Positions 1-6,819 of a stretch of DNA of 7,569 nt are shown here, piece after piece. The stretch's first letter is position 1. Each line of letters begins with the position of its first letter. The translations under genes were made by a program, and so were the position numbers. The notes beneath the pieces are model-generated. The model did no database searches and had not been told where the DNA came from. It saw only the letters and a list, made by a program, of their open reading frames with translations. The DNA is from DATBHZ01 sp036557185 (GTDB lineage Bacteria; Actinomycetota; Acidimicrobiia; IMCC26256; JAENVU01), in assembly GCA_036557185.1 (NCBI GenBank), contig DATBHZ010000123.1, positions 1 to 7,569 of the forward strand, given 5' to 3'.

Positions 1-906
1 GTCCCGACGCGCGCGACGTGGATGCGCATGATGCTCGTCGAGCTTCAGCGCATCGCATCGCACCTGCTGTTCCAGGCGACGAACGGCATGGACATCGGCG
101 CGCTGTCGATGATGATCTACGGCTGGCGCGAGCGCGAGGAGACGCTGCGCTACCTCGAGAAGGTGACCGGGCTGCGGATGAACCACAACTTCATCCGACC
201 CGGTGGCGTCGCCGCCGACCTCCAGGACGGCTGGTACGACGACGTGCTCGAGCTCTGCGACCTCGTCGAGGCGGGCGTGCGCGAGTACGACGAGCTGCTC
301 ACGCAGAACCCGATCTGGCTCGAACGCATGGAGGGCGTCGGCGTCATCACGACCGAGCAGGCGCTCGCGCTCGGCGCGACCGGACCCATCCTGCGCTCGA
401 CCGGGATGCCGTGGGATCTCCGCCGCGCCCAGCCGTACCTCGCGTACGACGAGGTCGACTTCGACGTGATCTACACGACCAACGGTGACTGCTTCGACCG
501 GTACCGCATCCGTCTCAACGAGATCCTCGAATCGGTGAAGATCGTGCGCCAGTGCGCGCAGAAGATGCCGCCGGGCGACTACCGCACGCAGGACCGCAAG
601 GTCACCCCGCCTCCGCGTGCGCGCATCGACGAGTCGATGGAAGCGCTGATCCACCACTTCAAGCTCTTCACCGAGGGCTTCAAGGTGCCCGCGGGGGAGA
701 CGTACGTGGCGATCGAGTCGCCTCGAGGCGAGATCGGCTGCTATCTCGTGGCCGACGGGACGGGGAAGCCCTGCCGGCTCCACATCCGCGGCCCGTCGTT
801 CTACAACCTGCAGTCGGCCGGGCCGATGGCCGAGGGCTCACTCGTCGCCGACGCGGTCGCGATCGTGTCGAGCGTGGACCCGATCATGGGGGAGGTCGAC
901 CGGTAA
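1..906 (+). CDS. nuoD: NADH-quinone oxidoreductase subunit D (49 kDa-type), 5'-truncated
   Basis: This is the C-terminal 301 residues of NuoD, the peripheral-arm subunit that, with NuoB and NuoH, forms the quinone-reduction site of complex I. The frame is open from base 1, so the true start lies upstream; the Met codon at 22 is internal. About a third of a usual NuoD of roughly 400-450 residues is missing, including the N-terminal quinone-site His region. Family landmarks, numbered from base 1, are HNFIRPGGV at 62-70, GPILRSTGMPWDLRRAQPY at 128-146, and the C-terminal block from IESPRGEIGCYLVADG (238-253) through LHIRGPSFYNLQ to the ending DPIMGEVDR. These match NuoD and the related hydrogenase large-subunit fold. 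The terminal hydrogenase nickel-ligand motif is absent, as expected for complex I rather than a NiFe hydrogenase. The gene ends in TAA, 2 bases before nuoE. Confidence 0.96.
   Translation, partial: VPTRATWMRMMLVELQRIASHLLFQATNGMDIGALSMMIYGWREREETLRYLEKVTGLRMNHNFIRPGGVAADLQDGWYDDVLELCDLVEAGVREYDELLTQNPIWLERMEGVGVITTEQALALGATGPILRSTGMPWDLRRAQPYLAYDEVDFDVIYTTNGDCFDRYRIRLNEILESVKIVRQCAQKMPPGDYRTQDRKVTPPPRARIDESMEALIHHFKLFTEGFKVPAGETYVAIESPRGEIGCYLVADGTGKPCRLHIRGPSFYNLQSAGPMAEGSLVADAVAIVSSVDPIMGEVDR
888..895 (+). promoter_or_regulatory. Ribosome binding site of nuoE, inside the nuoD end
   Basis: A strong purine run, GGGGGAGG, lies within the last codons of nuoD. It is followed by 13 bases before the nuoE ATG at 909. 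That spacing is longer than the usual 5-9 bases. No better start codon sits closer in the nuoE frame, so this is the likely site, possibly helped by translational coupling to nuoD termination. Confidence 0.5.
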
Positions 907-908
907 TC

Positions 909-1397
909 ATGCCGTTCAGTCCCGAGAACCTTGCGCGTGCGCGCGAGATCGTCGGCCGGTACCCGCGACCGAAGTCCGCGATCCTGCCGCTCGCCCATCT
1001 CGCGCAGGACCAGGACGGATACCTGTCGCGCGAAGCGATGGTCGAGATCGCCGAGCTCACCGGTGTCACGTCGGCGGACGTGCTCGGGACGTGCTCGTTC
1101 TACACGATGTTCAAGCGCGACCCGGTCGGTCGGCTCGTCGTCTCGGTCTGCACCAACGTGACGTGCCTCGTGACGGGCGGTCCTTCGGTGCTCGATCATC
1201 TGCGTCACCGCTACGCGGACGATCCCGACGTGTTCGTCGAGGAGGTCGAGTGCATCGCCGCGTGCGGTGGTGCACCCGCGATGCAGGTGAACTACGAGTT
1301 CCACGAGAACATCACGCCGGAGTCGGCCGCCGACCTCGTCGACGCGTACAAACGGGGCGAACGCGCGGCCCGCACCGTCTCGGGGAGCCTGCGCTGA
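909..1397 (+). CDS. nuoE: NADH-quinone oxidoreductase subunit E (24 kDa-type, 2Fe-2S)
   Basis: The product is 162 residues, a normal NuoE length. NuoE is a thioredoxin-like ferredoxin subunit that pairs with NuoF at the NADH-oxidising tip and carries the off-pathway 2Fe-2S cluster N1a. All four ligands are visible: C81 and C86 in CTNVTC (C-x4-C), and C115 and C119 in CIAACGGAP (C-x3-C). The N-terminal helical part (REIVGRYPRPKSAILPLAHL, then DQDGYLS) and the GTCSFYTMF segment at about 60-68 are typical of the family. The ATG at 909 places the start just ahead of the conserved FSPENLARAREI helix; the frame stays open upstream only as a shadow of nuoD. The TGA stop shares one base with the nuoF ATG (TGATG). 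A formate dehydrogenase or hydrogenase gamma subunit has the same fold, but the nuo neighbours settle the assignment. Confidence 0.97.
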   Translation: MPFSPENLARAREIVGRYPRPKSAILPLAHLAQDQDGYLSREAMVEIAELTGVTSADVLGTCSFYTMFKRDPVGRLVVSVCTNVTCLVTGGPSVLDHLRHRYADDPDVFVEEVECIAACGGAPAMQVNYEFHENITPESAADLVDAYKRGERAARTVSGSLR

Positions 1398-2722
1398 TGG
1401 CCGACGCGACACCGAGCGCCCGCGAGACGCTCATCATCACGAAGCGTCTGCGCGATCGGCCCGACGACTCGTGGACGCTCGACACGTTCCTCGCAACGGG
1501 CGGCTTCGACGGGCTCCGCAAGGCGCTCACGATGACGGGCGAGGCGATCGGCCAGGAGCAGGTGAAGGCGTCGGGTCTGCGCGGCCGCGGTGGCGCCGGC
1601 TTCCCGACCGCGACGAAGTGGTCGTTCCTGCCCAAGGGCAGCTACCCGCGCTACCTGGTCGTGAACGCGGACGAGGGCGAGCCCTCGACGTTCAAGGACC
1701 GGATGCTCGTCGAGCGCGACCCCTTCCAGCTCCTCGAGGGCATCGCGATCGCCGCGTTCTCGATCGAGTGCAACCTCGCGTTCGTCTACCTGCGGGGCGA
1801 GTTCGCGCAGGGCTACGACCGGTTCGTCGCCGCGGTCGACGAGGCGCGCGCCCGCGGCTTCCTCGGACGCAACCTGCTCGGGTCCGGCTTCGACCTCGAC
1901 ATCGTCGTGCACCGCGGCGCGGGCGCGTACATCTGCGGCGAGGAGACCGGGCTGCTCGAGAGCCTCGAGGGCGAGCGCGGCATGCCCCGCATCCGCCCGC
2001 CCTTCCCCGCGGTCGAGGGGCTCTACGCGAAGCCGACGGTGGTCAACAACGTCGAGACGCTCTCGACGCTGCCCCACATCATCCTCATGGGCGGCGAGGA
2101 GTACGGGAAGCTCGGTGTCGGGCGTTCGACCGGGAGCCGGATCTTCTCGCTGTCGGGTCACGTGAACCGGCCCGGCAACTACGAGGTCGAGCTCGGCATC
2201 ACCTTCCGCGACCTCATCTACTCGCCCGAGCTCGGTGGCGGGATCCCCGGCGACCGGAAGATCAAGTTCATCATCCCGGGCGGCGCGTCGTCGCAGTGGC
2301 TCACGGGATCCGACGAGCACCTCGACGCCCCGCTCGACATGGACGCGGTGAGCCAGTTCGGCGTGATGCTCGGTTCGGGCGCCGTCATGGTGTTCGACGA
2401 GACGACGAACCCCGCGCTCGTCGCGTGGCGCCTCGCGAAGTTCTTCGCGCACGAGAGCTGCGGCAAGTGCACGCCGTGTCGCGAGGGAACGGGCTGGCTC
2501 GAGAAGGTGCTGTACCGGCTTGCGCACGGTCTCGGACGTCCCGAGGACCTCGACATGCTGCTCGACGTGGGCGACAACATCTCGCCCGGCCTGAACGCGC
2601 CGTTCAGCCAGACGACGATCTGTCCCCTCGGGCCGAGCGCGGTGTCGGCGGTGGTCAGCCTGAACAAGTACTTCCGCGACGAGGTTCTCGAGGGCACCGC
2701 ACGAGCCGAGGTGCACGCGTGA
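1397..2722 (+). CDS. nuoF: NADH-quinone oxidoreductase subunit F (51 kDa-type, NADH/FMN/4Fe-4S)
   Basis: The product is 441 residues, normal for NuoF. This subunit binds NADH and FMN, accepts hydride from NADH and passes electrons to the 4Fe-4S cluster N3. The glycine-rich FMN/NADH motif GLRGRGGAGFPTATKW lies at 60-75, followed by NADEGEPSTFKDR at 90-102. The second conserved block, GAGAYICGEETGLLESLEG, is at 174-192. A SLBB-type segment follows at about 247-330 (SLSGHVNRPGNYEVELG). The N3 ligands are C355, C358 and C361 in ESCGKCTPCREGTGWL, and C409 in TTICPLGPSA. There are 47 residues between C361 and C409, against about 40 in E. coli NuoF, because of a short extra stretch near SPGLNAPFSQ. 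The ATG at 1397 overlaps the nuoE stop by one base, and GGGGAG at 1382-1387 lies 9 bases upstream. The TGA overlaps the nuoG start. Confidence 0.98.
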   Translation: MADATPSARETLIITKRLRDRPDDSWTLDTFLATGGFDGLRKALTMTGEAIGQEQVKASGLRGRGGAGFPTATKWSFLPKGSYPRYLVVNADEGEPSTFKDRMLVERDPFQLLEGIAIAAFSIECNLAFVYLRGEFAQGYDRFVAAVDEARARGFLGRNLLGSGFDLDIVVHRGAGAYICGEETGLLESLEGERGMPRIRPPFPAVEGLYAKPTVVNNVETLSTLPHIILMGGEEYGKLGVGRSTGSRIFSLSGHVNRPGNYEVELGITFRDLIYSPELGGGIPGDRKIKFIIPGGASSQWLTGSDEHLDAPLDMDAVSQFGVMLGSGAVMVFDETTNPALVAWRLAKFFAHESCGKCTPCREGTGWLEKVLYRLAHGLGRPEDLDMLLDVGDNISPGLNAPFSQTTICPLGPSAVSAVVSLNKYFRDEVLEGTARAEVHA

Positions 2723-5457
2723 GCCAGACACCGCCCGAGGCACCGTCGACCGTCACCGTCACGATCGACGGTCACGCCGTGCAGGCGAAGCCGGGCGACC
2801 TGCTCATCAAGGTCGCCGAGGACAACGGCGTCTACATCCCGCGCTTCTGCTGGCACGAGCGGATGAAGCCCGTCGGCATGTGCCGCATGTGCCTGGTGTC
2901 GATCGAGGGCGCCCGCGGCCTGCCCCCCGCCTGCACGACGCCGGTGACCGACGGCATGGTCGTCGACACGCAGGGACCGGCGGTCAAGAAGGTGCAGGAC
3001 GGGGTGCTCGAGTTCCTGCTCATCAACCACCCGCTCGACTGTCCCGTGTGCGACCGCGGCGGTGAGTGCCCGTTGCAGGACCAGACACTCGCCTTCGGGC
3101 CCGGCGAGTCGCGCTTCGTCGAGGAGAAGCGCCACTTCGAGAAGCCGGTGCCCATCAGCTCGTTGGTCCTGCTCGATCGTGAGCGCTGCATCCAGTGCGG
3201 CCGGTGCACGCGCTTCGCCGACGAGATCGCCGGCGATCCGCTCATCGACTTCGGCGAGCGCGGCGGACGCATGCAGGTCATCACGTACCCCGACGAACCC
3301 TTCACCTCCTACTTCTCGGGCAACACGGTCCAGATCTGCCCGGTCGGTGCGCTGACGTCGAAGCCGTACCGGTTCAAGGCCCGTCCGTGGGACCTCTCGA
3401 GCGTGGAGACGAGCTGCACCGCGTGCGCGGTCGGATGTCGTGGCGCGCTGCAGTCGTCGTCGAACCGGCTCGTGCGCCTGCTCGGCGTCGACTCCGAGCC
3501 GGTGAACCAGGGCTGGCTGTGCGACAAGGGCCGGTACGGCTTCGAGTACGTGCACGCGACCGAGCGCGTCCGCAACCCGATGGTGCGCAAGCAGGGCGAG
3601 CTGATCGAGGCGTCGTGGCCGGAGGCGCTCGACGCCGCGGCCGACGGTCTGCGTCGCGCGCTCGATCTGCACGGTGCCGACGCGGTCGCGGTGCTCGGTG
3701 GCGCGCGCGGCACGAACGAGGACGCGTACGCGTGGGCGCGCTTCGCCAAGGGCGTGCTTCGCACCGACAACGTGGACTGTCAGCTCGGCGACGGGCTTCC
3801 CGCGGACCTGGTGCTCGGACTTCCCCGGGCGACGATCGTCGACTGCGACCGCGCCGCGGCCGTCGTCGTGCTCGCGCCCGATCTCAAAGAGGAGCTGCCG
3901 GTCCTGTTCCTGCGGCTGCGCCGCGCCGCGTCCGAGCTCGGTGTGCCGCTCGTCGACGTCGCAGCGCGAGACAACGGTCTCACCTCGTACGCGACCACGG
4001 TCGTCCGCCACACCCCGGGCGAGGAGGGAACGATCGCCCGCAAGCTCGCGAACGCGCTGAGCGGCACGGTGACAGGCGACAAGCCGATCGACGACGCCGC
4101 CGCGGCCGCGCGCGATCGCAGTGGACCGATCGTCGTCGTGCTCGGCCGGCCGTCGCTCGCGGCATCGGCCGACGGTCTGGTCGCCGCCGCGGGTGAGCTG
4201 CTCGCGCGCCCGAACGTCCGCTTCCTCTCCGCGCTGCGTCGCGGCAACGTGCACGGCGCGCTCGATCTCGGCCTGGCTCCGGGCTTCCTCCCCGGTCGGG
4301 TCACCCTCGACGCAGGGCGCGCGTGGTTCGGCGACGCGTGGGGTGGGGTCCCGGCCGGGCGCGGCCTCGACACGCGCGGCATCCTCGAGACCGCGCGTTC
4401 GGGCGGTCTGCACGCGCTCGTGCTGTTGGGTGCCGACCCGGTCGCCGACTTCCCGGACCGGACGCTCGCGCGTGAAGGCGTCGCGGGAGCGGGGTTCACG
4501 GTCGCGGTCGGTGCGTTCCTCACCGAGAGCGCGCGCCATGCCGACGTGTTCCTGCCCGTGCAGCTCTGGGGCGAGAAGCTCGGGACCAACACGAACCTCG
4601 AGGGGCGGGTCCAGCGTCTCGGACCGAAGGTCGCGCCCGAGGGCACCTCGATGCCCGACTGGCGCATCGCAGCCGAGCTCGCGGCCCGCTTCGACGACGA
4701 CTTCGACCTCGAGGCCGTCGAGGAGGTGCAGGACGAGATCGCGCGTCTGAGCGCGGCCCATGCCGGCGTCGACGCGCGCCTCATCGTGCGTGCGCGCGAC
4801 GGTGTCGTGCTTCCGCTCTCGGAGCATCGCGACGAGCTGGTGCTGACGCCGGCGCGCATCCCGATCACCGACGCGTCGTGGGAACCCATCATCCCGGGCT
4901 CGATCGCGGACGAGGGACTCACCTCGACGCGCCTCACCGACGTGCTGGAGGGCACCGGTCAGGGTGCGACTTCCACCGTCAAGCCCGCGACGGAGCCGGC
5001 CGACGTCGGTGACGAGCACGCCGCCGAAGCCGAGGCCACGGAGGCGGTGTCCGCGGCCGAGACCGTGGCGGCGTCCGCGCCGTCGGTGCACGTGTGGGCG
5101 CCCCCGGGCGAGGGGCACACCGCGCCGGCCCGTGACGCGTACGCTCTGCGCCTCGTGGCGGCCCGGAAGCTCTACGACAAGGGTGACATCGTCGTCCGCT
5201 CCCCCTCGCTCGCAAGCCTCGCGTCCGACCCGGTGCTGCTGTTGAACCCGTCCGATCGCGACCGCATCGGTGTGCAGGACGGCGGTCGCGTGCGCGCGAC
5301 GACGGCGCGCGGGAGCCTGACCCTCACCGTGCAGGGCGACCGCGGCACGCCGGCGGGCATCGCGTTCATGCCGTTCACCCAGTCGGGCACGGGCGCGGCC
5401 GACCTCATCGACGTGTCGAACCCCGTCACCGACCTGCGCGTGGAGAGCGTGTCGTGA
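2719..5457 (+). CDS. nuoG: NADH-quinone oxidoreductase subunit G (75 kDa-type, multi Fe-S)
   Basis: The product is 912 residues with a GTG start, in the usual bacterial NuoG range. It is the largest peripheral-arm subunit and carries electrons from NuoF towards NuoI. The N-terminal 2Fe-2S domain holds N1b: C44, C55, C58 and C72. Next is the His-ligated 4Fe-4S cluster N5: H104, C108, C111 and C117. N4 follows with C157, C160, C163 and C207. The extra cluster N7, found only in some bacteria, has C233, C236, C240 and C268. From about 270 onward there is a molybdopterin-oxidoreductase-like fold (for example VLLGADPVADFPDR at about 568-581 and LGTNTNLEGRVQ at 621-632), which carries no cofactor in complex I as known for the family. 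An Ala/Glu-rich linker at about 748-795 leads to a C-terminal MopB dinucleotide-binding-like domain at about 825-905. The GTG at 2719 overlaps the nuoF stop as GTGA, with GAGG at 2708-2711 seven bases upstream. Confidence 0.97.
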   Translation: MSQTPPEAPSTVTVTIDGHAVQAKPGDLLIKVAEDNGVYIPRFCWHERMKPVGMCRMCLVSIEGARGLPPACTTPVTDGMVVDTQGPAVKKVQDGVLEFLLINHPLDCPVCDRGGECPLQDQTLAFGPGESRFVEEKRHFEKPVPISSLVLLDRERCIQCGRCTRFADEIAGDPLIDFGERGGRMQVITYPDEPFTSYFSGNTVQICPVGALTSKPYRFKARPWDLSSVETSCTACAVGCRGALQSSSNRLVRLLGVDSEPVNQGWLCDKGRYGFEYVHATERVRNPMVRKQGELIEASWPEALDAAADGLRRALDLHGADAVAVLGGARGTNEDAYAWARFAKGVLRTDNVDCQLGDGLPADLVLGLPRATIVDCDRAAAVVVLAPDLKEELPVLFLRLRRAASELGVPLVDVAARDNGLTSYATTVVRHTPGEEGTIARKLANALSGTVTGDKPIDDAAAAARDRSGPIVVVLGRPSLAASADGLVAAAGELLARPNVRFLSALRRGNVHGALDLGLAPGFLPGRVTLDAGRAWFGDAWGGVPAGRGLDTRGILETARSGGLHALVLLGADPVADFPDRTLAREGVAGAGFTVAVGAFLTESARHADVFLPVQLWGEKLGTNTNLEGRVQRLGPKVAPEGTSMPDWRIAAELAARFDDDFDLEAVEEVQDEIARLSAAHAGVDARLIVRARDGVVLPLSEHRDELVLTPARIPITDASWEPIIPGSIADEGLTSTRLTDVLEGTGQGATSTVKPATEPADVGDEHAAEAEATEAVSAAETVAASAPSVHVWAPPGEGHTAPARDAYALRLVAARKLYDKGDIVVRSPSLASLASDPVLLLNPSDRDRIGVQDGGRVRATTARGSLTLTVQGDRGTPAGIAFMPFTQSGTGAADLIDVSNPVTDLRVESVS

Positions 5458-6710
5458 GCATCCTCGCCGCAGGCGACCCGCTGTTCTCGAAGGGCATCGA
5501 CACCACGGTCGTGTTGATCGTCATCGGCAAGGTGGTGGTGATCTTCGCGCTGCTGTTGCTGTCGGTGATGATGTACATCTGGTTCCTGCGCAAGGTCATC
5601 GCCGACATGCAGAACCGCGTCGGCCCCGACCGCGCCGGACCGTTCGGACTCCTCCAGTCCCTCGCCGACGCGATCAAGCTGTTCTTCAAGGAACAGTCGA
5701 TGCCCGAAACGGCGGACCGCTGGATCTTCCGTCTCGCTCCCTACATGGCCGCGCTGCCGGCGTTCCTCGCGTTCGCGATCGTGCCCATCGGCGGCGAGGT
5801 CACGATCGCGGGCCACAAGACGTATCTGCAGCTCGTCGACTTCCCGATCGGCATCCTGTTCTTGCTCGCGATGTCGGGCCTCGGCCTCTACGGCGTGATG
5901 CTGGCCGGCTGGTCGTCGGGCTCGAAGTACCCGCTGCTCGGGTCGGTGCGCGCGTCGGCGCAGCTGCTGAGCTACGAGGCCGCGCTCGGCCTCGCGATCG
6001 TCGGCGTCCTCTTGCAGACCGGTGGCGCGAACTCCGCGGCCGGGATGAATCCCGGAACGCTGTCGACGCGTGACATCGTCAACCTGCAGGCGTGGACGGG
6101 CCACTGGAGCGGCAGCATCGGCAACTGGCCGATCATCCACTGGTTCGTGTTCCCGGCGATCATCTCGTTCATCATCTTCATCATCGCCGCGATCGCGGAG
6201 ACCAACCATCCACCGTTCGACCTCGTCGAGGCCGAGCAGGAGCTCGTCGGGGGCTTCCACACGGAGTACACGGGCATCCGTTTCGCGATCTTCTACCTCG
6301 CGGAGTTCATGAACCTCATCACGATGTCGGCGATCGCGGTGACCCTCTTCCTCGGTGGTCCCGCCGGGCCCGCGATGCCCGGCCTTTCACACACCGGCTG
6401 GTTCAACGTGTGGATCATGCCGGTGTTCTGGTTCTTCCTGAAGGTCATGGTCCTGCTGTTCTGCACGGTGTGGATCCGAGCCACGCTGCCGCGCCTGCGC
6501 TACGACCAACTGATGGACGTGGGCTGGAAGTACCTCATCGAGATCGCGTTCCTCTGGCTCATGGTCTCCGCGGTCATCCGCGTGGGGCGCGACCACGGCT
6601 GGAACCTCTGGATCGTCACGCCCACCGCGACCGTCGCCGCGCTCCTGATCTACGGGCTGCTCTACCTCTCCATGCCGAAGCGCAGCGAGCTCGTCGAGGA
6701 GATGAGGTAG
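5454..6710 (+). CDS. nuoH: NADH-quinone oxidoreductase subunit H (ND1-type membrane subunit)
   Basis: The product is 418 residues with a GTG start. NuoH/ND1 anchors the peripheral arm to the membrane and forms most of the quinone-entry chamber. Hydrophobic stretches consistent with membrane helices are seen near 19-45, 97-115, 125-152, 168-189, 227-248, 274-301, 318-342, 358-376 and 386-406. Signatures include NRVGPDRAGPFGLLQSLAD at 54-72 and the acidic cytoplasmic loop ETNHPPFDLVEAEQELVGGF at 249-268, whose Glu residues are implicated in coupling in the family. E. coli NuoH has about 325 residues and eight helices. The extra length here is partly a periplasmic loop (about 190-225) and partly a C-terminal extension with an apparent ninth helix; from memory, long forms also occur in other actinobacteria. 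The GTG overlaps the nuoG stop as GTGA, and GGAGAG at 5442-5447 is six bases upstream. It ends in TAG. Confidence 0.97.
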   Translation: MSILAAGDPLFSKGIDTTVVLIVIGKVVVIFALLLLSVMMYIWFLRKVIADMQNRVGPDRAGPFGLLQSLADAIKLFFKEQSMPETADRWIFRLAPYMAALPAFLAFAIVPIGGEVTIAGHKTYLQLVDFPIGILFLLAMSGLGLYGVMLAGWSSGSKYPLLGSVRASAQLLSYEAALGLAIVGVLLQTGGANSAAGMNPGTLSTRDIVNLQAWTGHWSGSIGNWPIIHWFVFPAIISFIIFIIAAIAETNHPPFDLVEAEQELVGGFHTEYTGIRFAIFYLAEFMNLITMSAIAVTLFLGGPAGPAMPGLSHTGWFNVWIMPVFWFFLKVMVLLFCTVWIRATLPRLRYDQLMDVGWKYLIEIAFLWLMVSAVIRVGRDHGWNLWIVTPTATVAALLIYGLLYLSMPKRSELVEEMR

Positions 6711-6719
6711 TGAGTGCGG

Positions 6720-6789
6720 AGCGAACGGAGCGAATGAAGCGAGCGCCACGCGAAGCGAACGCAGCGGATGGAGCGAGCGCAGCGAGCGG
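6720..6789 (+). repeat. Degenerate 9-base tandem repeat, consensus AGCGARYGV, in two blocks
   Basis: The first block has three units at 6720-6746: AGCGAACGG, AGCGAATGA and AGCGAGCGC. After a 7-base break there is a second block of four units at 6754-6789: AGCGAACGC, AGCGGATGG, AGCGAGCGC and AGCGAGCGG. Two further AGCG cores follow at 6794 and 6805. The period of 9 is a multiple of three, so any frame read through the array stays open unless a unit creates a stop. It is a direct repeat with no clear hairpin. I infer that it is a dispersed low-complexity element of a kind seen between genes in some high-GC genomes. Confidence 0.8.
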
Positions 6790-6807
6790 AAGTAGCGCCG
6801 TGGGAGC

Positions 6808-6811
6808 GGAG
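6808..6811 (+). promoter_or_regulatory. Ribosome binding site of nuoI
   Basis: GGAG lies 8 bases before the nuoI ATG at 6820, with a second purine run, GGGAG, at 6802-6806. It sits just downstream of the repeat array. It supports ATG 6820 as the start, because the protein then begins directly before the conserved N-terminal NuoI segment. Confidence 0.6.
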
Positions 6812-6819
6812 CAGTAGAT

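Larger units (their letters stand above)
6711..6819 (+). other. nuoH-nuoI spacer, T-poor and repetitive, with a possible 35-codon reading frame
   Basis: This 109-base gap is the only sizeable non-coding stretch; all other junctions overlap or are within 2 bases. The + strand is rich in G, A and C with only a few T residues. One frame is fully open across it: a GTG at 6710 (sharing a base with the nuoH TAG) runs 35 codons to a TAG at 6815-6817, two bases before the nuoI ATG. GAGGAG at 6696-6701 is spaced 8 bases before that GTG, so translation is conceivable. The predicted peptide begins MSAERTERMKRAPRE and then becomes Ala/Ser/Gly-rich. This follows from the repeat, and it resembles no protein I know. 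I think a real peptide is unlikely, but ribosomes might use the frame to carry coupling into nuoI. Confidence 0.6.

Noticed and set aside
1..906. The nuoD fragment as a NiFe hydrogenase large subunit
   Set aside because: It lacks the terminal Cys-x2-Cys nickel-ligand motif and ends in the complex I form GEVDR. The downstream nuoE-J order confirms complex I.
552..908. An upstream extension of the nuoE frame, overlapping nuoD
   Set aside because: It is a frame shadow of nuoD. NuoE homology begins at the ATG at 909.
1471..2718. An upstream extension of the nuoG frame, overlapping nuoF
   Set aside because: The sequence before the GTG at 2719 is Arg/Ala-rich shadow coding. The NuoG family N-terminus (TVTVTIDGHAVQ) begins just after 2719, where a GTGA overlap and a Shine-Dalgarno site are found.
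1292..2743. A 483-codon minus-strand frame opposite nuoF
   Set aside because: It has the same GC-driven shadow composition, no recognisable domain, and lies fully over the well-supported nuoF.
2218..5118. A 966-codon open frame on the minus strand across nuoF, nuoG and the spacer-free junction
   Set aside because: It is antisense to nuoF/nuoG, which show complete family motifs. In very GC-rich DNA the opposite frames stay open by chance, and its Arg/His/Asp/Val-heavy composition is typical of such shadows.
6720..6789. The spacer repeats as a CRISPR array or an intrinsic terminator
   Set aside because: The units are 9 bases in direct tandem with no unique spacers, and there is no GC hairpin followed by a T run; the strand is almost free of T.
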